A stretch of 55,107 nucleotides of DNA from Burkholderiales bacterium (GCA_003963005.1 RXJW01000124.1:1-55107), one strand, 5' to 3'; positions 43,035 to 53,382 are shown, counted from the first letter of the stretch. Notes: generated by a model not told the origin, from the letters alone. Translations and numbers: made by a program.

Positions 43035-44264
43035 ATGAAGCAGGTTTGGACAGCCGTGGCTGCAGCGGTTTTTGCAGTGGGCGCGTACGCGGCCGACCCG
43101 ATCAAGATCGGCGTCGCCGGTCCGTTCACCGGGGGCTCCTCCTCGATGGGCGTGAGCATGCGCGACGGCGTGCGTCTGGCCACCGACGAGATCAACAAGG
43201 CCGGCGGCGTGCTGGGCCGGCAGATCCTGCTCGTCGAGCGCGACGACGAAGCCAAGAACGAGCGCGGCGTGCAGATCGCCCAGGAGCTCATCAACAAAGA
43301 AAAGGTCGTCGCCACCGTCGGCTACATCAACACCGGCGTGGCGCTGGCTTCCCAGCGCTTCTACCAGGAAGCCAAGATCCCGGTGATGAACAACGTGGCC
43401 ACCGGCTCGATCATCACCAAGCAGTTCGAGGGCCAGCCCGACAACTACATCTTCCGCAACGCGGCGCACGACTCCATCCAGGCGCCGATGATCGTGGAGG
43501 AGGCCATCACCAAGCGCGGCTTCAAGAAGGTCGCCATCCTCGCCGACAGCACCAACTACGGTCAGCTCGGCCGCGCCGACCTCGAAGCAGCACTCAAGCT
43601 GAAGAACATCACGCCGGTCGCGGTCGAGAAGTTCAACGTGAAGGACGTCGACATGACGCCTCAGCTGCTCAAGGCCAAGGAAGCCGGCGCCGAAGCCATC
43701 CTGACCTATGCCATCGGCCCGGAGCTCGCGCAGATCGCCAACGGCATGACCAAGCTCGGCTGGAAGGTTCCGATGATCGGTTCCTGGACGCTGTCGATGG
43801 CCAACTACATCGACAACGCCGGCCCCGGCGGTGAAGGCGCGCGCATGCCGCAGACCTTCATCCAGGAGCCCACGACGCCCAAGCGCCAGAGCTTCATCAT
43901 CAACTACCTGCGCACCTTCAACCCGAAGAACTCGCGCATCGACTCGCCAGTGTCCGCCGCGCAGGGCTACGACTCGGTCTACCTGCTGGCGGCCGCCATC
44001 AAGCAGGCCAATTCCACCGAAGGCCCCAAGATCAAGGCTGCGTTGGAAGACCTGAAGACACCGGTCGAAGGCGTCGTGACGACCTACAACAAGCCCTTCT
44101 CCAAGACCGACCACGAAGCCATCACGGCCAACATCCCGGTCATGGGCGAGGTCAAGGGCCAGCGCGTGGTCTATGCCTATCAGGAAGACTTCAAGAAGGC
44201 CTCCGAGGTGCGCGTGAAGGACGTGAACGCCAAGGGGGCGCTGGAGCAGAAGAAGCGGCAATAA
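43035..44264 (+). CDS. livK: Branched-chain amino-acid-type ABC transporter substrate-binding protein
   Basis: Periplasmic binding protein of 409 residues, first gene of the import operon. The signal peptide ends near GAYAADP. The mature protein begins IKIGVAGPFTGGSSSMG, the family's ligand-loop opening, and has MNNVATGSIITKQF and YAIGPELAQIANGM. The ribosome site GAGG is well placed. The family (HAAT) binds leucine, valine, urea, amides or aromatic acids, so the ligand is open. A hairpin-rich gap follows and may make this gene more abundant than the membrane genes. Confidence 0.92.
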   Translation: MKQVWTAVAAAVFAVGAYAADPIKIGVAGPFTGGSSSMGVSMRDGVRLATDEINKAGGVLGRQILLVERDDEAKNERGVQIAQELINKEKVVATVGYINTGVALASQRFYQEAKIPVMNNVATGSIITKQFEGQPDNYIFRNAAHDSIQAPMIVEEAITKRGFKKVAILADSTNYGQLGRADLEAALKLKNITPVAVEKFNVKDVDMTPQLLKAKEAGAEAILTYAIGPELAQIANGMTKLGWKVPMIGSWTLSMANYIDNAGPGGEGARMPQTFIQEPTTPKRQSFIINYLRTFNPKNSRIDSPVSAAQGYDSVYLLAAAIKQANSTEGPKIKAALEDLKTPVEGVVTTYNKPFSKTDHEAITANIPVMGEVKGQRVVYAYQEDFKKASEVRVKDVNAKGALEQKKRQ

Positions 44265-44278
44265 CGAGACCCCCCGTA

Positions 44279-44392
44279 CCGGCTTCGCCGGCCCCCCGAG
44301 GGGGCGCTGCCGGTGGCCCGGCGGAGCCGGATCCACGGCAGCCGCTGGAAGGGGCGGGCGGGGTCGCTGTCGCGGCTCCGCCCTTGCTTTTT
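44279..44392 (+). repeat. Hairpin-rich intercistronic element between livK and livH
   Basis: Two adjacent hairpins, CCGGC-TTC-GCCGG (44279-44291) and GCCCCCC-GA-GGGGGC (44291-44305), are followed by a longer pairing of GGCGGAGCCG (44320-44329) with CGGCTCCGCC (44373-44382). An alternative late pairing, GGGCGG (44356-44361) with CCGCCC (44378-44383), runs into TTGCTTTTT. The last resembles a leaky terminator or attenuator. C-run/G-run hairpins of this look recur between genes in many Burkholderiales. Confidence 0.6.
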
Positions 44393-44405
44393 GATCGGAA
44401 CGAAG

Positions 44406-45281
44406 ATGCAAATCCTGACCCAGCTCGTGTTCAGCGGTATTGCGCTGGGCATGATCTACGCCGTCATCGCCTTCGGCTACCAGCTCACCTTTGCCACCAG
44501 CGACACCCTGAACTTCGGTCAGGGCGAGTCGCTGATGCTCGGGGCGCTGGTGGGCCTCAGCCTCGTGGGCTGGGGCGTGAACTACTGGCTGATGATCCCG
44601 CTTGTGTGCCTGTTCGGCGCCTTCCAGGGCGCGGTCGTCGAGCGCATCGGCGTGCGGCCCGCGTTGAAGATCAAGAGCGAGTTCGGCTGGATCATGTCCA
44701 CGATCGCGCTGGGCATCATCTTCAAGAACGTGGCGGAGAACGTCTGGGGCCGGGACGACCTGAAGTTCCCGTCGCCGCTGCCCGAGTCGCCGATGAAGTT
44801 CCTGGGCGCCAACGTGCTGCCGATGGAAATCCTCGTCATCGTCGGCGCGGTCGGCATGATGCTGGCGGTAGAGGTGTTCAACCGCAAGAGCATCTACGGC
44901 AAGGCCGTCGTGGCCACCTTCAACGACCGTGACGCGGCCAAGCTGATGGGCATCAACACCGGGCTCGTCATCACCTTCAGCTACGCGCTGTCGTCCCTGA
45001 CGGCCTCGTTCGCCGGCGTGCTGATCGCCCCGTTGACGCTGACCGGCGCCACGATGGGTGCCGTGCTGGGCCTGAAGGCCTTCGCAGTCGCCATCATCGG
45101 CGGCCTGACCAGCGGCATGGGCATCATCGTCGGCGGCATCATCCTCGGCGTGGCCGAGACGACGACGGGCTTTTACCTGTCCACCGGCTACAAGGACGTT
45201 CCCGGCCTCGTGCTGCTGCTCATCGTGCTGGCCGTGAAGCCGGCGGGCCTGTTCGGCAAGACTGCCATCAAGAAAGTCTGA
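44406..45281 (+). CDS. livH: Branched-chain amino-acid-type ABC transporter permease
   Basis: Inner-membrane permease of 291 residues, LivH type. It opens MQILTQLVFSGIALGMIYAVIAFGYQLTF and has LNFGQGESLMLGA, DRDAAKLMGINTGLVITFSYALS and FAVAIIGGLTSGMGIIVGG, the cytoplasmic EAA-like coupling region. About eight helices. The next gene starts seven bases after its stop. It pairs with the permease half of the downstream fusion. Confidence 0.93.
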   Translation: MQILTQLVFSGIALGMIYAVIAFGYQLTFATSDTLNFGQGESLMLGALVGLSLVGWGVNYWLMIPLVCLFGAFQGAVVERIGVRPALKIKSEFGWIMSTIALGIIFKNVAENVWGRDDLKFPSPLPESPMKFLGANVLPMEILVIVGAVGMMLAVEVFNRKSIYGKAVVATFNDRDAAKLMGINTGLVITFSYALSSLTASFAGVLIAPLTLTGATMGAVLGLKAFAVAIIGGLTSGMGIIVGGIILGVAETTTGFYLSTGYKDVPGLVLLLIVLAVKPAGLFGKTAIKKV

Positions 45282-45287
45282 GGCGCC

Positions 45288-47201
45288 GTGAATCTGAAGA
45301 AACTGATCCTGGGCGCCGCGGCCATCGCCGTGGTCGCCGGCTTCCCCCTCGCCTCCGGCAACCCGTACTACATCCACCTGGTCGAAACGATCATGATCTA
45401 CGCGATCGTGCTCTTCGGCCTGGACATCGTGGTGGGCTACACCGGCCAGGTGTCGCTCGGGCATGCGGGGCTCTTCGGCATCGGGGCCTACACGGCCGGC
45501 GTGCTGATCCTCAAGCTCGATGCGCCGCTGTACGCCACGCTGCCTGCGGCCATCGCCGTGGCCGCGATCTTCGGCGCCATGCTGGCCTTGCCCGCGCTGC
45601 GCGTGACGGGGCCGTACCTCGCCATGGTGACGCTGGCCTTCGGCACGATCATCCAGATCCTCATCAACGAGATGACCTTCCTGACCGAAGGCCCGATGGG
45701 CATCACGCTGACCAAGCCGACGCTGTTCGGGCACCAGCTCGACGAGACCGAGTTCTACTGGGTCGTGCTGGCCTGCCTGGTGGCGTCGCTGGTCTTCGTG
45801 CACCGCGTGCTGCACTCGCAGCTCGGCCGCGCCTTCGAGGCGCTGCGGGGCAGCCCGGTCGCGTCGGACTGCATGGGCGTGTCGGTCTACCGCTACAAGG
45901 TCTACGCCTTCGTGATCTCGGCGGCACTGGCGGGTCTGGCCGGTTCGCTCTACGCCTACTCCGAGCAGTACATCAGCCCGAACACCTACAACTTCGAGCT
46001 GACGGTGATGTTCCTGCTGGCCATCATCATGGGCGGCCGCAAGACCCGCACCGGCGCGCTGCTCGGCGCGGCCATCATCGTGATGCTGCCCAAGCTGCTG
46101 GACGACCTGCAGGTCTTCCGCATCGGCGCGGTCGTGCTGGCGATCATCGTGGCCGTGTCGGTGGCCGTCGCGATCAAGCGCGGCAAGATGACGGGGCAGG
46201 CGGCAGCCATCCCGGTGGTCGGCACCATCGGCCTGGCGCTCGTGTCCTTCAAGCTCGAGACGATGACCGACTGGCGCCTGTCGATCTTCGGCCTGATCAC
46301 GCTGTTCGTCGTGTACTACCTGCAGGACGGCATCGTCGGCTTCGCGCGCAATGCGCTGAACCTGAAGCCCAAGGTCGAGCGCGACACGACGGCCTCGGCC
46401 ACGGCCGCGCTCACCCGTGCCAGCACCCAGGGCGAGCCCGAGCTGCTCAAGGCCAGCGGCGTGCTGATGCAGTTCGGCGGCCTGAAGGCGCTGAACAACG
46501 TCGACCTCGTCGTCAAGCGCGGCAGCATCCACGGTCTGATCGGCCCCAACGGCTCGGGCAAGAGCACGATGATGAACGTGCTCACCGGCATCTACCAGCC
46601 CACCGCCGGCTCGGTCGCGTTCGCGGGCCGCACGGTGAACGGCCGCACGTCATCCGACATCGCCCTCTCCGGCATCGCCCGCACCTTCCAGAACGTGCAG
46701 CTCTTCGGTGAAATGACGGCGCTGCAAAACGTGCTCGTGGGCCTGCACCACAGCTTCAAGAGCAACCTCGTCGACGTCGCGCTGCACCTGCCGCGCTACC
46801 TGCGCGAGGACCGCGAGCAGCGTGCCCGCGCCCATGCGCTGCTGGACTTCGTCGGCCTGGGTGAGCTCGCGAGCGAAGAGGCGCGCAACCTGCCCTACGG
46901 CAAGCAGCGGCTGCTGGAGATCGCCCGCGCGCTGGCGCTGGACCCGCAGCTGCTGCTGCTGGACGAGCCGGCCGCCGGCCTCACCGCGCCGGACATCAAG
47001 GAGCTGCTGGAGATCATCCGCAAGATCCGCGATGCCGGCGTGACCGTCATCCTGATCGAACACCACATGGACGTCGTCATGAGCCTGTGCGACCGGGTCT
47101 CGGTGCTGGACTTCGGCCAGAAGATCGCCGAGGGCCTGCCGGCCGAGGTGCAAGCCAACGAGAAGGTCATCGAGGCTTACCTCGGCGGCCAGGCGAGCTG
47201 A
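45288..47201 (+). CDS. Fused ABC transporter permease-ATPase (LivM-LivG)
   Basis: Single polypeptide of 637 residues with a GTG start. Residues 1 to about 375 are a LivM-type permease: VGYTGQVSLGHAGLFGIGAYTAG, LPALRVTGPYLAMVTLAFG and LGRAFEALRGSPVASDCMGV. Residues from about 395 are a LivG ATPase: GPNGSGKST (419-427), ARTFQNVQLF, signature LPYGKQRLLEIA, Walker B LLLLDEPAAGLT, and a switch His in EHHMDVV. Between the last standard permease elements (LLDDLQVFR and WRLSIFGLITLF, about 279-328) lie roughly 50 extra residues with hydrophobic character. Permease-ATPase fusions are known in this family; the frame shows no break. Confidence 0.92.
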   Translation: MNLKKLILGAAAIAVVAGFPLASGNPYYIHLVETIMIYAIVLFGLDIVVGYTGQVSLGHAGLFGIGAYTAGVLILKLDAPLYATLPAAIAVAAIFGAMLALPALRVTGPYLAMVTLAFGTIIQILINEMTFLTEGPMGITLTKPTLFGHQLDETEFYWVVLACLVASLVFVHRVLHSQLGRAFEALRGSPVASDCMGVSVYRYKVYAFVISAALAGLAGSLYAYSEQYISPNTYNFELTVMFLLAIIMGGRKTRTGALLGAAIIVMLPKLLDDLQVFRIGAVVLAIIVAVSVAVAIKRGKMTGQAAAIPVVGTIGLALVSFKLETMTDWRLSIFGLITLFVVYYLQDGIVGFARNALNLKPKVERDTTASATAALTRASTQGEPELLKASGVLMQFGGLKALNNVDLVVKRGSIHGLIGPNGSGKSTMMNVLTGIYQPTAGSVAFAGRTVNGRTSSDIALSGIARTFQNVQLFGEMTALQNVLVGLHHSFKSNLVDVALHLPRYLREDREQRARAHALLDFVGLGELASEEARNLPYGKQRLLEIARALALDPQLLLLDEPAAGLTAPDIKELLEIIRKIRDAGVTVILIEHHMDVVMSLCDRVSVLDFGQKIAEGLPAEVQANEKVIEAYLGGQAS

Positions 47202-47211
47202 GGACAAGAAG

Positions 47212-47934
<723 letters not shown>

Positions 47935-47936
47935 CC

Positions 47937-48464
47937 GTGTTGCCCCCCGGCTACCGCCTCAGCTTCGAGGACATCGATGCGGCGGCGGCGCACGCCTTCC
48001 TGAGCACGGCCTACTGGTGCGAGGGCATCCCGCGGGCGACCCTGCAGCGGGCCATCGACCATTCGCTGTGCATCGCGCTGCATGCCGACGGCCAGGGGCA
48101 GGTGGGCTTCGCCCGCGTCGTGACCGACCGCACCACGTTCGCCTACCTGTGCGACGTCTACGTGCTCGAAGCCCACCGCGGCCGGGGCCTCGCCGATGGG
48201 ATGATCCGGGCCTTGCTCGACCATCCCGACCTCCAGGGCCTGCGCCGCTTCCTGCTCTTCACCCGCGACGCGCATCCGCTGTACCGCCGCCACGGTTTTC
48301 AGGCCCTGGCGACGCCGGATCGCGGCATGGAGATCGTGCGGCCGGGCCTGTACTTGAAGCCGCCTGCCGATGCCGAGCGGGACGAGCGCCGGGCCGCCCC
48401 AAGCCGGCCCGCCATCCCCGTGGGGGATCGGCCGACGGACCCGTCGGACGAGGGGCTCCCATGA
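47937..48464 (+). CDS. GNAT family N-acetyltransferase
   Basis: Acetyl-CoA-dependent transferase of 175 residues starting with GTG two bases after livF. The acetyl-CoA loop is VYVLEAHRGRGLADGMIRALL, preceded by VGFARVVTDRTTFAYLCDV and followed by FLLFTRDAHPLYRRHGFQ. The catalytic fold ends near residue 142. The last 30 or so residues (AAPSRPAIPVGDRPTDP) are low in complexity and are encoded by two tandem DNA hairpins. The PhzF start overlaps its stop (ATGA). Acceptor unknown. Confidence 0.87.
   Translation: MLPPGYRLSFEDIDAAAAHAFLSTAYWCEGIPRATLQRAIDHSLCIALHADGQGQVGFARVVTDRTTFAYLCDVYVLEAHRGRGLADGMIRALLDHPDLQGLRRFLLFTRDAHPLYRRHGFQALATPDRGMEIVRPGLYLKPPADAERDERRAAPSRPAIPVGDRPTDPSDEGLP
48414..48447 (+). 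repeat. Two tandem hairpins in the GNAT 3' end
   Basis: ATCCCC-GTG-GGGGAT (48414-48428) and CCGACGG-AC-CCGTCGG (48432-48447) are perfect or near-perfect short-loop hairpins lying side by side, just before the ribosome site of the PhzF gene. The layout recalls the livK-livH element. They look like a palindromic repeat that became part of the reading frame. Confidence 0.5.
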
Positions 48465-49300
48465 TGCTCCGCCGTTTCGTCCAAGTCGATGTCTTCACGG
48501 CGGCCCCGCTGAAGGGCAACCCGCTCGCGGTGGTCGTGGACGCTGCCGGCTTGTCCGACGACGACATGGCCGCCTTCGCGCGCTGGACCAACCTCAGCGA
48601 AACCACCTTCCTGCTGCCGCCGACCGACCCGAGCGCCGACTACCGCGTCCGCATCTTCACGCCGGGCGGCGAGCTGCCGTTCGCCGGCCATCCGACGCTC
48701 GGCAGCGCCCACGCGTTCCTCGCCAGCGGCGGTGACGTGAAGAAGCCGGGGGAGGTGGTGCAGCAGTGTGCCATCGGGCTGGTGCGGGTCAAGCGCGACG
48801 GCGCGCGACTGGCCTTCGCGGCACCGCCGCTGCGGCGCAGCGGGCCGGTCCAGGAACCGGCGCTGCGCGCGCAGGTGATCGCGGCACTGCGCATTCAAGG
48901 CGAGGCGCTGCTGGACTTGGTCTGGGTCGACAACGGCCCGGGCTGGATGGCCGCACGCCTGCCCGACGCGGCCGCCGTGCTCGCGCTGCAGCCCGATTTC
49001 GTCGCGATGCAGGGCCTGAAGCTCGGCGTCGTGGGCGCCTGCCCGAAGGGCGGCGACTGTCAGTTCGAAGTGCGCGCCTTCGTGCCCGACCTCGGCGTGC
49101 CGGAGGACCCGGTCACCGGCAGCCTGAATGCCGGTCTCGCCCTCTGGTTGCAGGGGGCAGGCCTCGCGGGCGAGGCTTATGTGGCTTCGCAAGGCGCCGC
49201 ACTCGGCCGGGCCGGCCGCGTGCACGTCAAGCGCGACGCCGAGGGCACCTGGATCGGCGGCGACGTGACCCCGCTCATCCACGGGCAGGTGAGGCTGTGA
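48461..49300 (+). CDS. PhzF-family isomerase/epimerase-like protein
   Basis: Protein of 279 residues with the diaminopimelate-epimerase-like fold. Family marks are FVQVDVFTAAPLKGNPLAVV, the glutamate in NLSETTFLLPP, RIFTPGGELPFAGHPTLGSA and the late PVTGSLNAGLALWL. PhzF itself acts in phenazine synthesis, but no other phenazine gene is present, so a house-keeping isomerase role is likelier. GAGGGG before the ATG is the ribosome site. The start overlaps the GNAT stop, and the AlaX-like start overlaps its own. Confidence 0.92.
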   Translation: MMLRRFVQVDVFTAAPLKGNPLAVVVDAAGLSDDDMAAFARWTNLSETTFLLPPTDPSADYRVRIFTPGGELPFAGHPTLGSAHAFLASGGDVKKPGEVVQQCAIGLVRVKRDGARLAFAAPPLRRSGPVQEPALRAQVIAALRIQGEALLDLVWVDNGPGWMAARLPDAAAVLALQPDFVAMQGLKLGVVGACPKGGDCQFEVRAFVPDLGVPEDPVTGSLNAGLALWLQGAGLAGEAYVASQGAALGRAGRVHVKRDAEGTWIGGDVTPLIHGQVRL

Positions 49301-50001
49301 TGACCGACGAACTCTTCCGCGAAGACGCCACACTGCTGGCCTGCGATGCCACCGTCACCGGGCACGGCGAGGGCGGCGTGACACTGGACCGCACCGTCTG
49401 CTACCCGCTCGGCGGCGGCCAGGCGGGCGACACCGGCTGGCTGGTGGCGGGCGAGCAGCGCTGGCGCGTGACCGACACCCGCAAGAGCAAGGAACAGCCC
49501 GGGGCAATCGTGCATCTGGTGGACGGCGAGTGGCCGGCGGTCGGCGCGGCGGTACGGGTCGAGGTGGATGCGGCCCGCCGTCAGGCGCATCGGCGCTTCC
49601 ACACGGCCACGCACCTGCTCTGCGCGCTGCTGCCCTATCCGGTGGACGGCTGCTCCATCACCGAGACCTACGCGCGGCTGGACTTCCACACCGATGAAGC
49701 CTTCGACAAGGACGCCCTCCAGGCCGGCCTGAACCGGCTCGTGGCCGAGGCCCACCCGGTGACGCACCGCTGGATCAGCGAGGAAGAACTCGATGCCAAC
49801 CCCGGCCTCGTGCGTTCGATGAGCGTGCAGCCCCCGCGCGGCCTCGGGCGCGTGCGCGTGCTGGAGATCGAAGGCGTGGACCTGCAGCCCTGCGGGGGCA
49901 CGCATGTCGGGAACACCGCCGAGATCGGCGCCGTGGTGGTCACGAAGATCGAGAAGAAGGCGGCCAAGACCCGGCGCGTGGTCTTGGGATTCGCGCCCTG
50001 A
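49300..50001 (+). CDS. Alanyl-tRNA editing protein, AlaX-like
   Basis: Free-standing editing-domain protein of 233 residues that should hydrolyse mischarged Ser- or Gly-tRNA(Ala). The zinc site is complete: HTATH (His101, His105) and CGGTH (Cys198, His202). The N-terminal barrel has LDRTVCYPLGGGQAGDTG, as in the AlaRS C-Ala-adjacent domain. The start codon shares one base with the PhzF stop (TGATG). The catalytic AlaRS part is absent, as expected. Confidence 0.93.
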   Translation: MTDELFREDATLLACDATVTGHGEGGVTLDRTVCYPLGGGQAGDTGWLVAGEQRWRVTDTRKSKEQPGAIVHLVDGEWPAVGAAVRVEVDAARRQAHRRFHTATHLLCALLPYPVDGCSITETYARLDFHTDEAFDKDALQAGLNRLVAEAHPVTHRWISEEELDANPGLVRSMSVQPPRGLGRVRVLEIEGVDLQPCGGTHVGNTAEIGAVVVTKIEKKAAKTRRVVLGFAP

Positions 50002-50026
50002 CGCCCCTGGCTACACTGCGGCGCCT

Positions 50027-50542
50027 ATGGCCGGCCCCGACATCCAGCTGATCACGCCCGAGACCGCCGAGGACTGGCAGGAAGCGCGGCTCATCCTGCG
50101 CGAGTACGCCAACAGCCTCGACGTGGACCTGTGCTTCCAGGGCTTCGATGACGAGCTTGCGGGCTTGCCTGGTGGCTACGCACCGCCCGGCGGCCTGATG
50201 CTGCTGGCGGTCGTGGACGGTGCGGTCGCCGGCAGCGGCGCCTTCCGCCCGCTGCTGGACTCCGACTACGCCAATGCCTGCGAGATGAAGCGCCTGTTCG
50301 TGCGGCCGGCCTTCCGCCGCTTCGGCCTGGGGCGGTTGCTGGCCGAGGCCCTGATGGACCGCGCGACGGAGGCCGGCTACTCGGCCATGCTGCTGGACAC
50401 CCTGGACGACATGGAAGCCGCCCGCGGCCTCTACGAAAGCCTGGGCTTCGTCGAAGTGCCGCCGTTCTACTTCAACCCGATCCCGGGCGCGCACTACCTG
50501 AAGGCCGATCTCGGCGACTTCCGGCCGAGTTACTTCGGATAA
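50027..50542 (+). CDS. GNAT family N-acetyltransferase
   Basis: Acetyltransferase of 171 residues with the acetyl-CoA loop RLFVRPAFRRFGLGRLLAEALM after CEMKR, and the late ARGLYESLGFVEVPPFYFNP. The closing YNP-like FYFNPIPGAHYLKADL is common in GNATs acting on small molecules. A TACACT hexamer (50012-50017) lies nine bases before the ATG. Acceptor unknown. It is separated from AlaX by 25 bp and from SMP-30 by 17 bp. Confidence 0.88.
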   Translation: MAGPDIQLITPETAEDWQEARLILREYANSLDVDLCFQGFDDELAGLPGGYAPPGGLMLLAVVDGAVAGSGAFRPLLDSDYANACEMKRLFVRPAFRRFGLGRLLAEALMDRATEAGYSAMLLDTLDDMEAARGLYESLGFVEVPPFYFNPIPGAHYLKADLGDFRPSYFG

Positions 50543-50559
50543 CGACCTAGAGTGCCGGG

Positions 50560-51453
50560 ATGGCCCTCGAACATGACTTGCAAGCCCTGGGCAGCCATCG
50601 CTGCCTGCTGGGCGAATCGCCGCTCTGGCATCCCACCGAACAGGTGCTGTACGCCGTCGACATCCCGGGCCGGCAGGTGCTGCGCTGGCGCGACGGGGTC
50701 GACGCGCCGGACATCTGGCCGCAGGACGCGGAGCCCGGCTGCATCGCCGCGCGGGCCTCGGGCGGCCTGATCGTCGCCCGCCGCGACGGGGTCTGGTCGC
50801 TGGACACCGTGACCGGTGCGCAGCAGCGCCTGGCAGAGCCGCCCTATGATGCGGGCCGGCTGCGCTTCAATGACGGCAAGGTCGACGCGGCGGGGCGGTT
50901 CTGGGTTGGGAGCATCTCCGACGCCCGGGCGCCCGAGGCGGCGCTGTACCGCCTGGACGGCGGCGAGTTCACCGCGCAGGTGCCGGGGCTGACCACGACG
51001 AACGGCATCGCCTGGAGCCCGGACGGCCGCCGCCTGCACTGGTCCGACACCAAGGCACACCGCATCTACGTCGCCGACTACGACCTGGCCACCGGTGCGC
51101 TGTCGTCGCCCCGCGTCTTCGCCGAGTTCGCGCCCAAGGTCGACGGGCAGCCCTACGGCGGCCGGCCCGACGGCGCGGCGATGGACGCGGAAGGCTGCTA
51201 CTGGGTCGCCCTGTTCGAGGGCGCCTGCGTGCTGCGCCTGGCACCGTCGGGCGAGGTGGTCGGCCGCATCGACCTGCCCGCCCAGTGCCCCACCATGCCC
51301 ACCTTCGGCGGTGCCGATGGCCGCACGCTCTTCATCACGACGGCCCGCGAGAAGCGCCCCGCCGATGAACTCGCCCGCCAGCCGCTGGCCGGCGCGGTGC
51401 TGCGGGTGCGGGTCGACGTGCCGGGCACACCTGCGACGCTGACGCAAGCCTGA
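50560..51453 (+). CDS. SMP-30/gluconolactonase-family protein
   Basis: Six-bladed beta-propeller lactonase of 297 residues, probably cytosolic. The metal ligands of the family are visible: Glu in LLGESPLWHP, Asn in TTTNGIAWSPDG, and Asp in GRPDGAAMDAEGCYWV. RLRFNDGKVDAAGRFWVGS is the family's conserved blade. It would open a sugar lactone such as gluconolactone or arabinonolactone. No sugar genes are next to it. A TAGAGT hexamer ends six bases before the ATG. Confidence 0.92.
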   Translation: MALEHDLQALGSHRCLLGESPLWHPTEQVLYAVDIPGRQVLRWRDGVDAPDIWPQDAEPGCIAARASGGLIVARRDGVWSLDTVTGAQQRLAEPPYDAGRLRFNDGKVDAAGRFWVGSISDARAPEAALYRLDGGEFTAQVPGLTTTNGIAWSPDGRRLHWSDTKAHRIYVADYDLATGALSSPRVFAEFAPKVDGQPYGGRPDGAAMDAEGCYWVALFEGACVLRLAPSGEVVGRIDLPAQCPTMPTFGGADGRTLFITTAREKRPADELARQPLAGAVLRVRVDVPGTPATLTQA

Positions 51454-51477
51454 ATCCCTGTGTGGCGTGGGTCACGG

Positions 51478-51507
51478 TTTACCCCGGTGTAACTCGTCAC
51501 ATATAAT
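51478..51507 (+). promoter_or_regulatory. Promoter of the ATP synthase operon
   Basis: A perfect -10 TATAAT (51502-51507) follows a -35 candidate TTTACC (51478-51483) with an 18-base spacer. It would start transcription near 51514 and give a leader of about 90 nt before atpI. This is the clearest consensus promoter in the window besides that of the tRNA. Confidence 0.75.
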
Positions 51508-51603
51508 GAGGGGCTTTGTTGGGTGGCGCCCTGTGCGTCATCCCGGTGCAATCGGCTCCCGGTAGTTTTGGGGGCTGAGCCGCCCACCCCAGGATCTGGC
51601 GCC

Positions 51604-52095
51604 ATGACCGAGAACGGCCCCCGAAAGACCTGGCCCCCCGTCGCTTCTGCGGCCGGCGGCTGGGACGACGACCACGAGGAGCCGCCCGTCAAGGCGCTGA
51701 GCCCGCAGGAGGCGGCAGCGCTGAAGTCCGCGTTGCCGATGTTGTCGCCCTGGCGTGTGCTGGGGTTGCAGCTGGTGGTGGGGCTGCTGTGTGTGGCCGT
51801 GATCCGGCTGAGCACGGCGTCCGGCGTGGCCATGGCTTCGGCGCTGTACGGCGTCGCGGCGGTGGTCCTGCCGAACATGCTGCTCGCGCGGGGCATGACA
51901 AAGCGCGTGGATTCGGCCGTCGGTGCGGCAGCCGGATTCATGGGTTGGGAATTTTTGAAGATCGGTGCATCGATCGCGATGCTGGTGCTGGCGCCGAAAG
52001 TGGTGCCGGGCCTGAGTTGGCCAGCCCTGCTGGTCACCCTCGCGGTGTGCATCAAAGTGAACTGGCTGGCGCTCGCGTGGCGCGGCCGCAAATGA
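51604..52095 (+). CDS. atpI: ATP synthase subunit I
   Basis: First gene of the atp operon, 163 residues. About 50 polar residues (with the acidic WDDDHEE) precede four hydrophobic helices: VLGLQLVVGLLCVAVIRL, GVAMASALYGVAAVVLPNML, IGASIAMLVLAP and LLVTLAVCIKVNWLALAW. AtpI helps assembly of the c-ring and may carry magnesium. Position before atpB and the helix pattern support the call; sequence conservation in this family is low. Confidence 0.88.
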   Translation: MTENGPRKTWPPVASAAGGWDDDHEEPPVKALSPQEAAALKSALPMLSPWRVLGLQLVVGLLCVAVIRLSTASGVAMASALYGVAAVVLPNMLLARGMTKRVDSAVGAAAGFMGWEFLKIGASIAMLVLAPKVVPGLSWPALLVTLAVCIKVNWLALAWRGRK

Positions 52096-52974
<879 letters not shown>

Positions 52975-52993
52975 GCGGCGCAACAACCTGAAG

Positions 52994-53308
<315 letters not shown>

Positions 53309-53317
53309 TTCGACGTT

Positions 53318-53349
53318 GCCGCCCCGCCCTCCGACTCCTGGGGGGCGGC
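53318..53349 (+). repeat. Stem-loop between atpE and atpF
   Basis: GCCGCCCC (53318-53325) pairs with GGGGCGGC (53342-53349) across a 16-base loop. No T tract follows, so it is not a full terminator. It could stop 3' decay of the upstream atpE message and so help raise subunit c output. Confidence 0.5.
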
Positions 53350-53382
53350 ATCCGCACCTCGAAAACTTAGTGAGGCACCACC

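Noticed and set aside
42909..46532. Open frame of about 1200 codons on the minus strand across the ABC transporter genes
   Set aside because: A GC-rich shadow frame full of His, Arg, Gly and Asp, opposite clear livK, livH and livM-G genes.
51508..51603. Riboswitch or attenuator in the atp leader
   Set aside because: I see no convincing stem with a T tract and no known aptamer core; the leader is merely GC-rich.
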